DNA from: Carex sylvatica
Taxonomy: Eukaryota; Streptophyta; Magnoliopsida; Poales; Cyperaceae
Direction of reading: 5' to 3'
DNA length: 64,000 nucleotides
Assembly: GCA_964058845.1 (NCBI GenBank)
Contig: CAXKVR010000265.1
Span: 1 to 64,000 of the forward strand
Positions 45,234 to 58,000 of this stretch are shown piece by piece. Position 1 is the first letter of the stretch, and the number at the start of each line of letters is the position of its first letter. The position numbers and the translations under genes are program-made. The notes under the pieces were generated by a model. The model ran no database searches and had not been told where the DNA came from. It saw nothing but the letters and a program-made list of their open reading frames with translations.

Positions 45234-48200
45234 ATGAATAACAGGACAACGATTTTAGATGAATGGATGCAACCAAACCCGAGCCCAAGAACCCTATTTG
45301 CAAGCTTTTTAAATGATGATTTCACCCCAAGAGCCTTAGCTGATCAATTAGCCCAAACCCGAACAGAGAATGAAATGGACATGAACACCGGTGAGGAAGC
45401 CGCTTCGTCTGAAGAAGAGGCCCAGTCAAAGGAGGTCAATTTCCCCCAAGAGTTTTCCCTGCAATCACACTTGCATGCAGCTGGGCCTAGACAGTTGAGC
45501 TCAAATGGAGGTTTGGCCGAGAGAATGGCAGCTAGGGCGGGTTTCAATGTGCCAAAGCTCAATACAAGCCGGGTTAACCAGGTGGCAAATGTGGTTGGGT
45601 CGTCAACTGAGGTTAGGTCACCTTATCTGACAATCCCCCCTGGACTTAGCCCAACTACTCTGTTGGAATCACCGGTTTTTCTCTCTAACTTGGTACGTAT
45701 CACATTTTTAACTTGATGTATTTGATATAATCAATATTTGATAAGGGTTCTTTTCTATATTTGTCTGTATTGGGATTTATTTGCAGGCAACTTGTCATTA
45801 GGATATAGAATCCTGAATTGACAGAAATTATTGAACCTGAGTAAATCATAACGGACATTGCAAGTAGTTTTTATTTTTTTGAATTGGAAAATTAAATTTT
45901 GCTAAATCTAGTAGGCAAGTTAATTTTTTTTATTTTGGATGTAGGTGCAACCTTCTCCTACTACTGGGAAGTTACCTTTTTTGCAGAGTAATAACATGAG
46001 TGCTAACCATTTTGGAGATGCGTCAGAATCATTTTCCTTCAAAACTTCTCTTAATCTGAAACCATCATCATCGTCCATCCCAGAAAAGAAGGTACTTTTT
46101 TTTTTTTTTCCTTTCAATTTTACGAATTTTGAGCTGTGCATTTTGCATGCAAACTTCTGCAGTTAGATTGGTTACAAAAACACCACCTCTAACAGGTTGA
46201 AAAAACGTGCGTCATCTTTAAATTACTTTTGTTGAAAAGAACAGACTAGATCTTTGTCAGTGGGATATTCATTCAGGTCCTGTGTATTAGTTGCTTTTGT
46301 TGTTTTAGACTTCATGCAATGCTAGAACATTTCTTAATTTCTGCAACTCTTATGAGGTTGAGTTGTTGAGATTTATCTTGTTCTCTACACAGCCTGTCCC
46401 AAGCCAAGAGAAAGGAGGTGGGTTGTGATAGGCGTGGCGAGCCAATGTAAAATACAGCCTTTTATGGAAATGAAACCCTCACGAAGACTCCGGTTGGGTT
46501 TCATTTCTAGCCTACCCCAACTTGTTTGGGACTAAAGGCTTTGTTGTTGTCGTCTGTAGCTGAACAATGTTGAAATTTTCATAACCTTAGATGAGTAAAT
46601 GCCATTTATCACCACCAAAACTAAAGGTGAAAGAAAAATATATAACCTACCTTATATCTTAGCTCACCTCGTCATCCCCCTTAGTCGATATAGCATAATT
46701 TCTGCTGATTTTGCTGAAAAGGACTACGTAGCGTTTCCTTGCGTCTTGTTAAAGTTCACCCCTTGTATTAATTGTACCCTTCTCTTTTTTTCCTTATTCT
46801 TTTGGAAAAAAACAGGATTCTTCCATATCATTTCCTGTTCAACCTGAGAATAAAACCACAACCACCACCAACAGGACTCAGGATGGCACCATTTCAAGCA
46901 ATCGAGAGTTCAACTTTAATACCGGGTTTTCAAATAGTAAACCAACCCAAGTTGATCCTGCTTCATCAACTGACAATGCTGACAACTCTCCCCCACCTGA
47001 TGATCCACAAGATTTTGAATCCGACTTGAAAGCTGACAACCTGGGTGGCACACCTGCTGATGATGGTTACAACTGGAGAAAGTATGGTCAAAAACAAGTC
47101 AAAACCAGTGAATTCCCGCGCAGTTATTACAAATGTACCCACCTGAACTGTCCTGTAAAAAAGAAAGTCGAGAGGGCACACGATGGACAAGTGACTGAGA
47201 TTATCTACAAGGGAACCCACAACCACCAAAAATCATCACCGAACCGCCGATCTGGCATACCTTTCTCTGACGGGTCTGAAAACTCTAATTTTCAACCAAG
47301 CCAACACCCGAATCAACCTGTTTGGGGCAATGGGCAGAATGGTAGTTCGCAGGAGGTGCAGGGCGAAGGCGTGCAAGAGGTGAATAGATCCGGTTCAGTG
47401 TCTATTCCAGCAGTGCCAGAGTTTGAACCGACCAATCAGGTGATGCCAGGTGGCAACAGGGCCCGCTCAGAGGGACAGAATATTGGTCTGGTGGATTTAT
47501 CTTCTACTGTTTCGAACGAGGAGGATCAAGTGACTCATGGTGCTTCTTTTGATAATGAGGCAGAGGAAGATGACAGTCAAGAGACTGATTCGAAAAGAAG
47601 GTTTGTTTCCTGTGTCAATTTTGGAAATTGATGGATTTAATCAAACGTTGAACTGAATTTAATGAAGTGATTCTATGATGAAATTGAAGAGAAAGAGGGG
47701 TCGATTCTCTTTTCACCAGACTCCATAATCATCTTAATATCCTTGTGTACATTTTACCAAAAGAACCCTAATGTCATAAGATATTACAAAACAGATACAT
47801 GGATCAAATATAGATGTACAAAATATAAGCCAAAAGTGAACAAACTCTCCAACAAAATAGATATTAATTAAGATTTGAGAAATTGTGTTTGAGATGTTAT
47901 AGTATTATCAACTTCTGTTATGTGGGAGTCATGTGGAATTCATAGTTTTTTTCTAAATTTTTAACAAATGGATAAACGTTGGGAGTTTACCTTATAAAGA
48001 AATCTGAGCTAGAAGAACAATGGGTTACCTTAATTATTATATGGCTTTCCTTCTATATGTATGAGAAGGTGCTGTGATTTTGATTTCTATTGTGAATTGT
48101 TCCACCTTTTCCTATCTTTATATGTCCTTTTCCCCTTTTGTGTTTCTATCCTTCTTTACATCCCCAAAATAATAAGATGTATTCAAATATAAACAGGTTT

Positions 48201-50064
48201 AGGTCATGCCAGCTTTCCTATATGCCCATTTGCACTACAAGGAAATGGAAGGGAAGATGATTACTATAAATAATTTCGTATAAATTCATTTATTAATAGA
48301 AATCATATAATAAAAGAAAAATTATGAAAAAAAGGAAAACCATTGATACAGAAACAAACAATTATTACATTATGTCTATTTCAAAAAAAAAAATAATCAG
48401 GAATACATAATAAATGAAACTGTTGATATTGTATCCTAAGATTTTGGGATAACATGAACCACCTTACCCAGTATACAATATGATATTGTATCTATGCAAC
48501 ATAGAGGACATTATTATAACTGAATAAAATCAATGATTTTAAGATTCCTGTATCTTGTTTTTTAGAAAAAGAGTTGATAAAATATCATTTGACTATTAAA
48601 AGTGTTTAATCAATAAATTAATGAATTTTCAGCAAGAATTCCTTTGGTCAGTTTAATCGGAAGTATATAAGATATGGTGCCAGAATGGAAGATATTAAAA
48701 AGATCAATGCATTTCAGAAATCAGCAACCCATGTTCTTTGTTTATTTGTTTGGGATAGGTTTGATAGTAGATATTTTGGTTAAGCACAGGTATTAAAGCC
48801 AGGAGAATCTCCAACTGTGGTATAAGATGTATACTGTTTGGTTGGTTAGTTACCTGACTGGTAGTGTTGGGGCCAGGATTGAGCTCCAATTGTGGTATTT
48901 AGATGAATACTGTCTAGTTGGTACCTGACCAGTACCATCAATTGGTAAATATCTTCTTTGTCGGTTGGCTTTTTTCTTGTTGCTCTTTGGGTGAACTATG
49001 GCAGAAATGGAACTCATTTTTTTTGTTTAATTTTCCAATTGTCTTAATTGAGGCTCGAAAATTAATACCGGTGCGGACCATCAGTATAAACCTACTTTAA
49101 CTTAAGAATCTACCTGACATGCAGGAAGTTGGAGGCATGTGCAGTTGAGATAAATGCGGCATCAAGAGCAGTTCGGGAACCGAGGGTGGTGGTGCAAACG
49201 ACCAGTGAGGTTGACATACTTGATGATGGCTATCGCTGGCGCAAGTATGGCCAGAAGGTTGTCAAAGGCAATCCAAATCCAAGGTATATAGTTTTGCAAT
49301 TCACCCCCGAACTTTTTCTGTTTCCAATTAGTCATGCACTGTTGAAGACACTAGTAAATAGTACATCTGGTTGGTTAGAATTAGTCTCTAGTTTGCCTGA
49401 TAATTGAGCCAAGCCATCAGATTATTTAACAGAAGTTTAAACATGACAATTCAGGAGTTATTACAAGTGCACAAACCCGGGCTGCTCGGTGCGAAAGCAT
49501 GTGGAGAGGGCATCTCATGATCTCAAGTCTGTCATCACGACTTATGAGGGTCGGCACAATCATGAGGTGCCAGCTGCCAGAAACAGTGGTGGCCATGCCA
49601 GCGCTGCCACAGCCCCACCAGCTGCTGCCATGACGCCACAATCCAGTACGTTTAGCTGTCGACCAGATCTAGGTACAGATAGTCTAGGTCGGTTTAACCC
49701 AACCAGCCTTCCTCTTGGCCCATATGGTCTCCCTCCCAGAGACCAGCTGAGCCAGTTTGGCCCAGGTGGAAACTTCTTCCGGATGGGACAGCCAGGCTTA
49801 ACCGGATTTCGGATGCCAGGTCTTGGACCCGTTCCACCTCTACAGTCTAAAATGACAGGGATGCCGATGCTTCCACCCAACATGGCTACTGCTTACTTGG
49901 GGCATAACGGGCAAGGAATGGAGGGGAGGTTTGTGATGCCGAAAGGAGAGATGAAAGAAGAGAACATGAATGATAGTGGGTTTCGAGCTTCCAATGGGGG
50001 CTCAACCTCTTCTGCAGTTTATCAACAGATGATGAACAGGATGCATATGGGGCCTCAGATGTAA
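45234..50064 (+). CDS. Group I WRKY transcription factor, WRKY2/WRKY34-like
   Basis: Five exons: 45234-45692, 45945-46091, 46816-47600, 49125-49283 and 49455-50064, giving about 719 residues. It has two WRKY domains: WRKYGQK at about 289 with finger CTHLNC-x22-HNH, and WRKYGQK at about 501 with finger CTNPGC-x23-HNH. The second domain is split by the conserved phase-2 intron after NPNPR. The N-terminus has the [11 protein letters not shown] and [16 protein letters not shown] motifs with Ser-Pro sites that MAP kinases phosphorylate in group I members. The C-terminal third is Gly/Met/Pro-rich. It binds W-boxes (TTGAC) in the nucleus. The N-terminal motifs resemble Arabidopsis WRKY2 and WRKY34 (pollen, germination and early-embryo polarity roles), but orthology is not proven. 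Intron 2 carries a SINE. Confidence 0.96.
46392..46552 (+). mobile_element. Au-like SINE in WRKY intron 2
   Basis: About 160 bp matches the plant Au SINE pattern I recall: GAGGTGGGTTGTGATAGGCG near the tRNA-related head, and the diagnostic tail CTACCCCAACTTGTTTGGGA followed by CTAAAGGCTTTGTTGTTGT. It lies in the sense orientation. No clear target duplication was seen. Confidence 0.82.
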
Positions 50065-50517
50065 ATAAATAGAAGTGATAGGATGATGTATGTTTATTAA
50101 AGAATGCTGATCTTTTTGTTAATTTTTGTCTTTTTTGACATTCTAATAGAGAGAGAAAGAGAGAAGAGAGAGAGAGAGTGAGAGACAGAAATGTTTGGTT
50201 TTCTTGTTATTTACCCTTTTAATAGAAGCAGTGCAGTATATGTGTACTTAGTCTGCATCCTAAAAGGAAAGGAAAAAAGATGCTATTAGTCTGTTTTGAG
50301 TGTGTGATCTTCTGTTATTGATTGATGCGCTGAAGGACGATACATTAAATAATAGTTTCAGGAGATATTAACCAACCGCCCAACCCCAGTTAACACTGCT
50401 TGGATAATTCTTAGAGCAACATTATCGTCTTTCATGATGCCCCTTCATGCTGTAACTTTGGGACGATTTTTCAGATGCAATGAGAGTCGAACTCTAAAAT
50501 GAAAGAAAAAAGAGAGC
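50065..50517 (+). other. WRKY 3' UTR and flank
   Basis: The region contains a GA-rich microsatellite at about 50146-50190 and AT-rich sequence. It probably holds the 3' UTR and polyadenylation region. No other gene is seen. Confidence 0.5.
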
Positions 50518-50703
50518 GAGTCTATGATACTATTCATATCACAGATTTTTTTTTTTACTATTTTTTAAGATTGATAGAAAATCACTGTTTTTGGATGGTC
50601 CAGAATTTTCAGATCAAGTGATTTTGGATCGACCATTAGAATTTTGAATATAAAGATAGTAATTCATATTATGGACCTGTGCTATGCATAGTACCATAGA
50701 CTC
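50518..50703. mobile_element. Small MITE related to the GTGAGGCTATGG family
   Basis: The inverted ends GAGTCTATGATACTATTCAT and GAGTCTATGGTACTATGCAT bound 186 bp. The right part resembles the right end of the 12856 MITE. No clean target duplication was found. Confidence 0.65.
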
Positions 50704-53700
50704 ATAAAAAAAATATGAAAGTATGGCCCAACTTCTCATTAATTTGCATCGAGAAAATTTCTCGTACTTGCGATTCTTGAATTTTCAGGTGAACGTAAAT
50801 CTCCTTTTATCTCCATAACAAACAATCTATTTGTTATAAGAAAGATTTTTCTCACTCATGTCCTCACTTTCTTCTTGCACTATTTCTATTAAAGATTAAC
50901 TAACTTAACTGCTAATAGTCTCGCTAATAACTGCCTTAACTAACTTTTGAATTAAATTATAATGTCCCCGCTAAAATACCGAATCTCTCTTTTCTGATTC
51001 AAATTTCAAAAGTCATTTTCTCCCCGCAATTTTTTTTTTTCTGACCACTGTTGGTAGAGAAGATTTGTCAATTCAGACGTACAATCAAAACAACCAAGAA
51101 TAAAGTATTTATCTTTGTCAAGTCCAAGTACTTATCATTATGTTTGTCAAGTATTTATTATTATTTCTGACATTATGATACATTGAGTTGATTAAATATG
51201 ACTTGTTGGCAAGTTCAATAATACAATATTCATTTTTGTCTTGCCAAGTATTTATCACTGTAACATAAAATATTCATCTAATATATTTAAGTCATAGATG
51301 TATTACTGAAAGTTGCAATTAAAATATTTAGAAATAAATGTTTATCTGTTTATTGATGTTCAAGAAAGTATTTATCGTTATGTCTGACAAGTATATATCA
51401 TTACTAGTTTTGTGCCCGTGCATTGCAACGAGAACATATTATGAGATTGAATAGAATACGAAGAGACATTTCTGTTGACAATAAAAGAAAACAGAAATCC
51501 AAATAAAACATGAAAAAAATAGAAATCCAAATAATAAATAACAATAAAAGAATTAATATAAAATGAAAAAAAAATCAAATATAACATGAAATTTTTTCTT
51601 GAAATATCATTACGATTTAATATCTAATTTTCTCTACAAACAAGACATGTCATTGAAGATTTAGAAGAGAAATGATATGTAAAGAAACAAAATTGAAAAA
51701 GATATGATTAAATGATCAAATAAGAATTTTCTCTACATATATATTCTTGATGGAAATTATTTTAACAATGAAAATTTCTCTAGATATCATTTCTCTACAC
51801 AAAAGTTCTAGATATCATTTATTTTCTCTCTAGATTAGAAATATATGATTGTTTCCATCAGCATAAGATCTGCTATTTATCTATTCACAAAGATACAATA
51901 ACCTTAAACAAAATCCAGAAAATATGATTATTTTCATTTTCATTATCAAAATTATAGAGAAAAATAAGAAATAAAACGAAACAATGGAGAAATAAGAAAA
52001 TAATAGGAGCGGAGTATGTCCAAATTAAAGCCATTTGGACTGCATCACTGTCCAAAGAGTTTCTTGACAGTCCAATTAAATTTTAATTGTAATGATGTAT
52101 TTATTCCAAATTTGAAGAGGAAATAATATCAATTTTGTTTTCTTATGAGAAGTGAAAATGTATTGGTTGTCTCGGTATCTTTTTCTTCTCCATACAATCA
52201 TTAAAAGAAAAAATTAATAAAAAGTATCGTGTGTCTATTTTTTTTAAGAGAAAGAAGCATGAAAAATTTAGCGGTTATAATAACACCTCTTTTACTTTGA
52301 CTTTTTCTTTTTTTTTAATTCTTTTTATTTTGCATTGTTAATTTTCAAAAAACTTTATCTCCACATTAAATATATTTTAAAAGTTTATAAGAATTTGCAT
52401 CTCATTTTTCTTTAGAAATTAAAAGGAGAAAATTAAAATCTGGACGATATATATAATGTTTGTGATTCTTAGAATTGACAAATATATATTTTATATGTAA
52501 TTAGTTGATAAGGAATATTCAAAATAGCAAAAGAAATAACAATTGATGAAATTGAAAGTTTTATTTACTTAAAGTATTTAATTAAAGTAAGTTCTTTTTA
52601 TGTCGTTGTTTTTTTTTTTTCAAATTTTTTTTTTTTTAATGTTTGTGAGACATGGAGGATTTGAAAAAATAATGGAGACTTCCATTTATAACAATAATGG
52701 AGATTTGTAAGAATGCATTGTGGGTTGGATTTTCAATTTGCAAAGGTGAAAATATTTTATTATTAATTAATGGCAGGGAGTAATTAATGCAAATCAAATT
52801 AATTAGTTACAAATGGAATAATCCTGTGGTGAAAATGTATATTTGGACAAATATGGTCCAAACGACTTCGGACAAGCTAAATCCAGAAATAATTCAAAAT
52901 AGCTGTAAGGAGAAATAAGGAAAGAGATTGCTAGAGATTTATTCAATTTTAACGTGATAAATCATATAACAGTTTGTGTGGCGAGTATGATTTTAACTAT
53001 ATTTAGACTACTGCAAATAAAATAGATGTATTTAATTAAAAGAAGACAGATTATGTGATTAGAGGATTGATATTCAATTTGAAAATTAATCTTTCAATCT
53101 CAGCCGTTGGCGGATCAGGACAACTATGTACATAATATAAAAATGGAGATGTATGACAAGCATTTATCATTATTCTGACATGATGGTACATTGATTTGAT
53201 TAAACATTACTCGTTGGTAAGTTCAAGAATAAAGTATTTATTTTTGTATCGGTAAGTATTTATTCTTGTACCATAAAATATTCATCTAATCTATTTAAGT
53301 CATAGATGATTTACTGAAAGTTACAATTAAAATATTTAGAAATAAATATATATTTGTTTATTGATGTTAAAAAAAATATTTATCATTGTTTCTAACAAGT
53401 ATATGTTCGAGAACTATTTATCATTGACGTTGATGTTTATTATTTAAAAATAAACGTATAAGTTTTGGACTCGATGTCTATTTAGTGGTCCCCGTAGTGT
53501 GGGGATGATACAGAGAAAAAAAGAATTTGCGCGAGGATAACTGATGGGCTTTTTTCTGCTTACATAAATAGTGTTCATTGCATAGGGATTAATACTTATA
53601 TGTTTGAGATAAATACTTTGATGCTTCATGTTAAATAATTGCCTTTTATTAATAATTTAGTGGTCCCTCATGGTAGTTATGGAAGTTAATGCGCGAATTA

Positions 53701-55091
53701 ATGCAGGGATTAGTGTGTGGAGATTGTTATCATAATGGAAAAATATGGACCATAAACAATTAAACTTTTCAGAAGTCTGAGAACTGAGATCATCTCTATT
53801 TGACGACGTTTCCATAACGAATCTAGTAAGCAATAATTTGTGAAACTAAACCAAAGCTTCTGACTTTATTACCGAGTTCCAAACAAAGGAATCAGGCCCA
53901 CCATTTAAGTTTACACTAAATCATATCAGATTATCAGCAAAGTTGACAAATGCCAAGTCAATGAACGACCAAACCAATTGCTACAAAAATGAAAAGAAAA
54001 TATTATTATGCCCCAGTGATTTTGACAGCATATGGAAATAATTATTTCCAAAAATAAATGCAATTATAATGGCAAAAAACCAAATTAAAGAGTCAACAGA
54101 ATGATCATGAAGAAAAATTGTATCACAAAATTCAGGAAATCAGAAAAGACACTTCTATAGAAATCAAACCTAATTAAAGAGTCAACAGAATGATCATAAA
54201 TAAAACTTGTATCACAAAATTCAGGAAATCAGAAAAGACACTTCCATAGAAATCCCGCACAAAAAAATTACGACAGGCTACATATCATATAAAGACCCTC
54301 AAAAGATAAACAAAATGTATATCAGGGTGCCTATGAAAATTACATGCCATGTACCAGCAACAACTATGACATATGAACTGACCCATATTAGCACGAATCA
54401 GTGACTTTTTCCATAATTTTTTTTGAGATCTGTACCAGAATCAAAGCAAATAACTCAGTTTCCATCCATAGTTATGGCACATTTGCATGTACCTGGCAGC
54501 AGATGACAAACTCACCGAACACATCATAATATCATACTGGTACCAATATTTAAAAAAAAAATGTGTTCTCTTTGAAGCCCGATAAGAATGTAGAGTAGGG
54601 TCAAAATGCGCCCCAAAAGGTTATTTTTAGGTACCATAGTCTGAAAAGGTAACCACTTTCGTGCATGTATACAAAGCTAAATGTGGAAATTACATAAGAA
54701 TCAGTTTCACTATAAAAGCTTGACAGTAACCATTATTTTAGGTGATCAGAAATAATAACCTCTTGATCAACTTCATCAAAATTACACATACCCACAAAAA
54801 TATGAGCTTCTCATCAGCTATCGTAATTTTACAACATAGGAGACTTGAGACATGCTTTGTTGCATTCGTAATACACAACTAATTAACTCATAAGATATAG
54901 TAAAGAATGATATATGGACATTGGATCGAGAAGACAAGCAGCTTAATGTTTTGCTAAACTGCTAAACTGTTTCAAAATTGGAACTTGATGAATTTTCTAT
55001 ATACGCTTGAACCTCTTATAGTAACGCAGTCAATATTGGCCCTCTGTTTGAAGGACTTTTGGTTTTAAATTTAATTTGATTTCTCTACCAT
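50704..55091. other. AT-rich intergenic region between the WRKY and CLC genes
   Basis: No gene. A direct repeat of about 255 bp occurs at about 51146-51401 and 53154-53406 (TTTAAGTCATAGATG... in both). A possible Helitron 3' end in minus orientation lies at 51400-51435, where CTAG abuts the hairpin CCCGTGCATTGCAACG. An 89-bp tandem duplication occupies 54083-54258. The last few hundred bases are likely the CLC 3' UTR. Confidence 0.55.
54083..54258. repeat. 89-bp tandem duplication
   Basis: AGTCAACAGAATGATCAT occurs at 54091 and 54180, and the following 70 bases agree almost perfectly (CACAAAATTCAGGAAATCAG in both). It lies about 0.9 kb downstream of the CLC stop, with no coding implication. 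Confidence 0.85.
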
Positions 55092-58000
55092 TCAATCTGT
55101 ATTTGTAGCTATCTGGAGCAACTCTTGTTCCCTCTGATATATGGCCTTCCAGCGCTCCACCTCCTCTCTATAAAATAAGAGCATGTTAGAATTTTAAAGT
55201 ACAAGAAGATTTATAAAGCGGATAAGAACGTATGCCTAGGAAGGAAAAAGTTCAAAATTGAAATCAACTGGTATGCAATCCATAGCAGAACCCAAAAAAA
55301 AAAAAAAAAAAAAATTGTTCCACCAAGCTACTGTATGTAATAGGATGCTAGTAGACTAGCGGTACACCATTAGGGTTTCATGTCCATTTCACAGCAAACT
55401 CAAGTGGGGGAGAAAACTATCATAAAGAAAAATTAAACATCTACTTGAAAAAATAATTATAAAGAAAAATTAAACATGGAGCAGTTAACTGAGATCTACC
55501 AAAAATATGTTTACAAAAACAGTAAGTTACTAACCGTAGGCATTGGCCAATATAATCGTAATAGAGAAGGCCGATGAGGCGGCGCTTGCCATCCCTCCCC
55601 CGACTCTTTCCACGCTTCACCACAGGAAGTTGCTTTATCCCTTTTGCCTCCATTAACTCTTTTGCGGTAGTCAAATCGGTGTCTTGAAAGCATGTTAGTA
55701 ATCCACGCTCACTTCCTCGGTATTGAAATCCTCTAGTAAGACACGATGAAATCAAAGAATTCCCCTGCATGTATGATTAATTGGATATATGTAAAATGCT
55801 ATATGTAAAGAAAGACCAGTGCCGCCTCAGCAACATGAGTGGTTTCTTTCATTTTATTAGGGCAGTAACATGTCAAATAACATCCAACAATAAGCAAACT
55901 ATCACACAAAAGGGAAAAAAAAAATTACATCTGGTGTGGTGGGTTGCTCTCCCCCATTAACAGAAGCCTCGCCAGGTGAGAAAAACCCATGTCGACGGAT
56001 ATCGCCAAATGTAACAATTCCTTCGAGATAATCTTCACCATCCACAACAAGAACACAGCTCTGATGTCTATCTTGCATTAATTTCACTGCCTCCTTTACA
56101 GAAATATTTGGTTTGACTTTTACATATATCTTAGACATTGCCTGGGATACCTGATAAAATGGAAGAGAAACGAAAAATCCTTTTAGAATGTAAGCATACA
56201 ACTTGTTATTTAAGTATGCAGAAGCTAATTTTCTGACCTTAAGGTCATCCAATAGCAGTTCTTCATCATTAGCCTCACAATGTAGAATGTCAGATTGTGC
56301 AATGGCAAGTTCTAGATCATCTCCACCATTAACCTTTACTAATGCTCCGTCTTTATATTCAAGAGATATAAGAGAATAACCATGCCTGGAGGACCCTTTC
56401 TCGAATAATTTCCCACCCTTGTGCCGATTCGTCACAGATGGGACCCATATTGCTAAACCAACTGCTCCCTATTACCACAAGTGCACAGAATAAAAAGTAA
56501 AAACAAGCAAGAATAATAATATATTGATTAACTTTAAAGTTGGACATATATGATGCATTGTTACCATCAGGGGCAGTAAAATACGGTAATCCTTGGTGAG
56601 CTCGAAGAGAAGCAATACTGAGGTTAACGGAACTGAACAAACAGAAGCCAAAGTTGCTGCCATTCCCACCTGTATGTTCTGGTTAATAGCTGTGGTAATT
56701 TTTTTACAATATTGATGATTATAAGGGCATAAATTAAATTTAGAATATTCAGCAGGCTTTTATATAAGGATATGTTATATACTGACAAAAAAGGTTGCAA
56801 ACTTATATGGTAAACATGACAACTGGTTCAACACTCATTGAAATCCAAAAAGAAAATAATAATAATAATTTGAGGTATGTACTCCATGATTTGGATAGGT
56901 GGTGCATCAAATTTAATTCAATTTGAAAATGAATTGATCATCAATCAAGTGACTTGAAAAATCAACAGTTCAGTTTTGTCAGCATTTGATTTGGTGCTCA
57001 AATGATTCTGACATTGGACCCAATTTAATACACAATCAATCTAGATTATATAGACACATTTACAACTTAGGCTCCTTGGGTAAATTAAAAAAAGTTGCTA
57101 GAATAGCATAGTTGGAAGAGTACGGTAGAAGCGTGGTAGTTGGAAAATGGAAGAGAGCTAGTGTGTTTGATAACCACAAATGAAATAGCACTGAGAAAAG
57201 TAAATTGATGATATTCTAGCACTATTCTAGGGCTATTCTGAGTAGTAAAATGATGATATTCTAGCACAATTCCATCCTTTCCTTAGAATAGCAAAATGAT
57301 GATATTCTAGAGCTATAATGAGTAGTAACTTTGTGTTTGGTAACAAGATTTGTACGGAATTGCATTGTTATTCGGTTAGTGATAAAATAGAGGGTTGCCA
57401 AATGACCCCTCAGTCATTACGGTTCTCAAATAAATTTGGTTGTCAATAATGGAAGGGTATTGACAACATATTTTTTTTGACAACCTCAACAGCTGACAAA
57501 GTTGTTGTCAAAATAAAAAGAGAGTAAAATTGTAGATATGTTTTCCATAGCCAAGATAGGCTGTGTATAAAATTTGATGCAATTTGGGAGTCGTCTAGCA
57601 ATTGCCCAAGTGCAGCTCAAACTGAACCATAAATTTTTCAAGTCACTTGATGGATCACGAACAAATTGCAAAGTGCACCGGATAAACAATTTATATAAAC
57701 TATAAAGAAGATATCTGTTATTTTACTTTTTGATTCTTATAACCCCTTGATTAGTTGTGGCAGTTGTCAATATAACCTATCCAATCAATGATATCACTAA
57801 CCTTTATGTAATGTTGTAAGATATATCAGTCAAGAACAGGCACAATATACTGATTCAGCCATTTTCTCCTCATGTTATATTCCCAAGTATTATACCATTT
57901 CATCAGTTAGCAAGTAAATACATCAAGATTTAGTTAAATGCAACTATACATGAGGGCGATATGGTGATTTTCCTCTTAATAGTGATAAAAAACTAAATAA

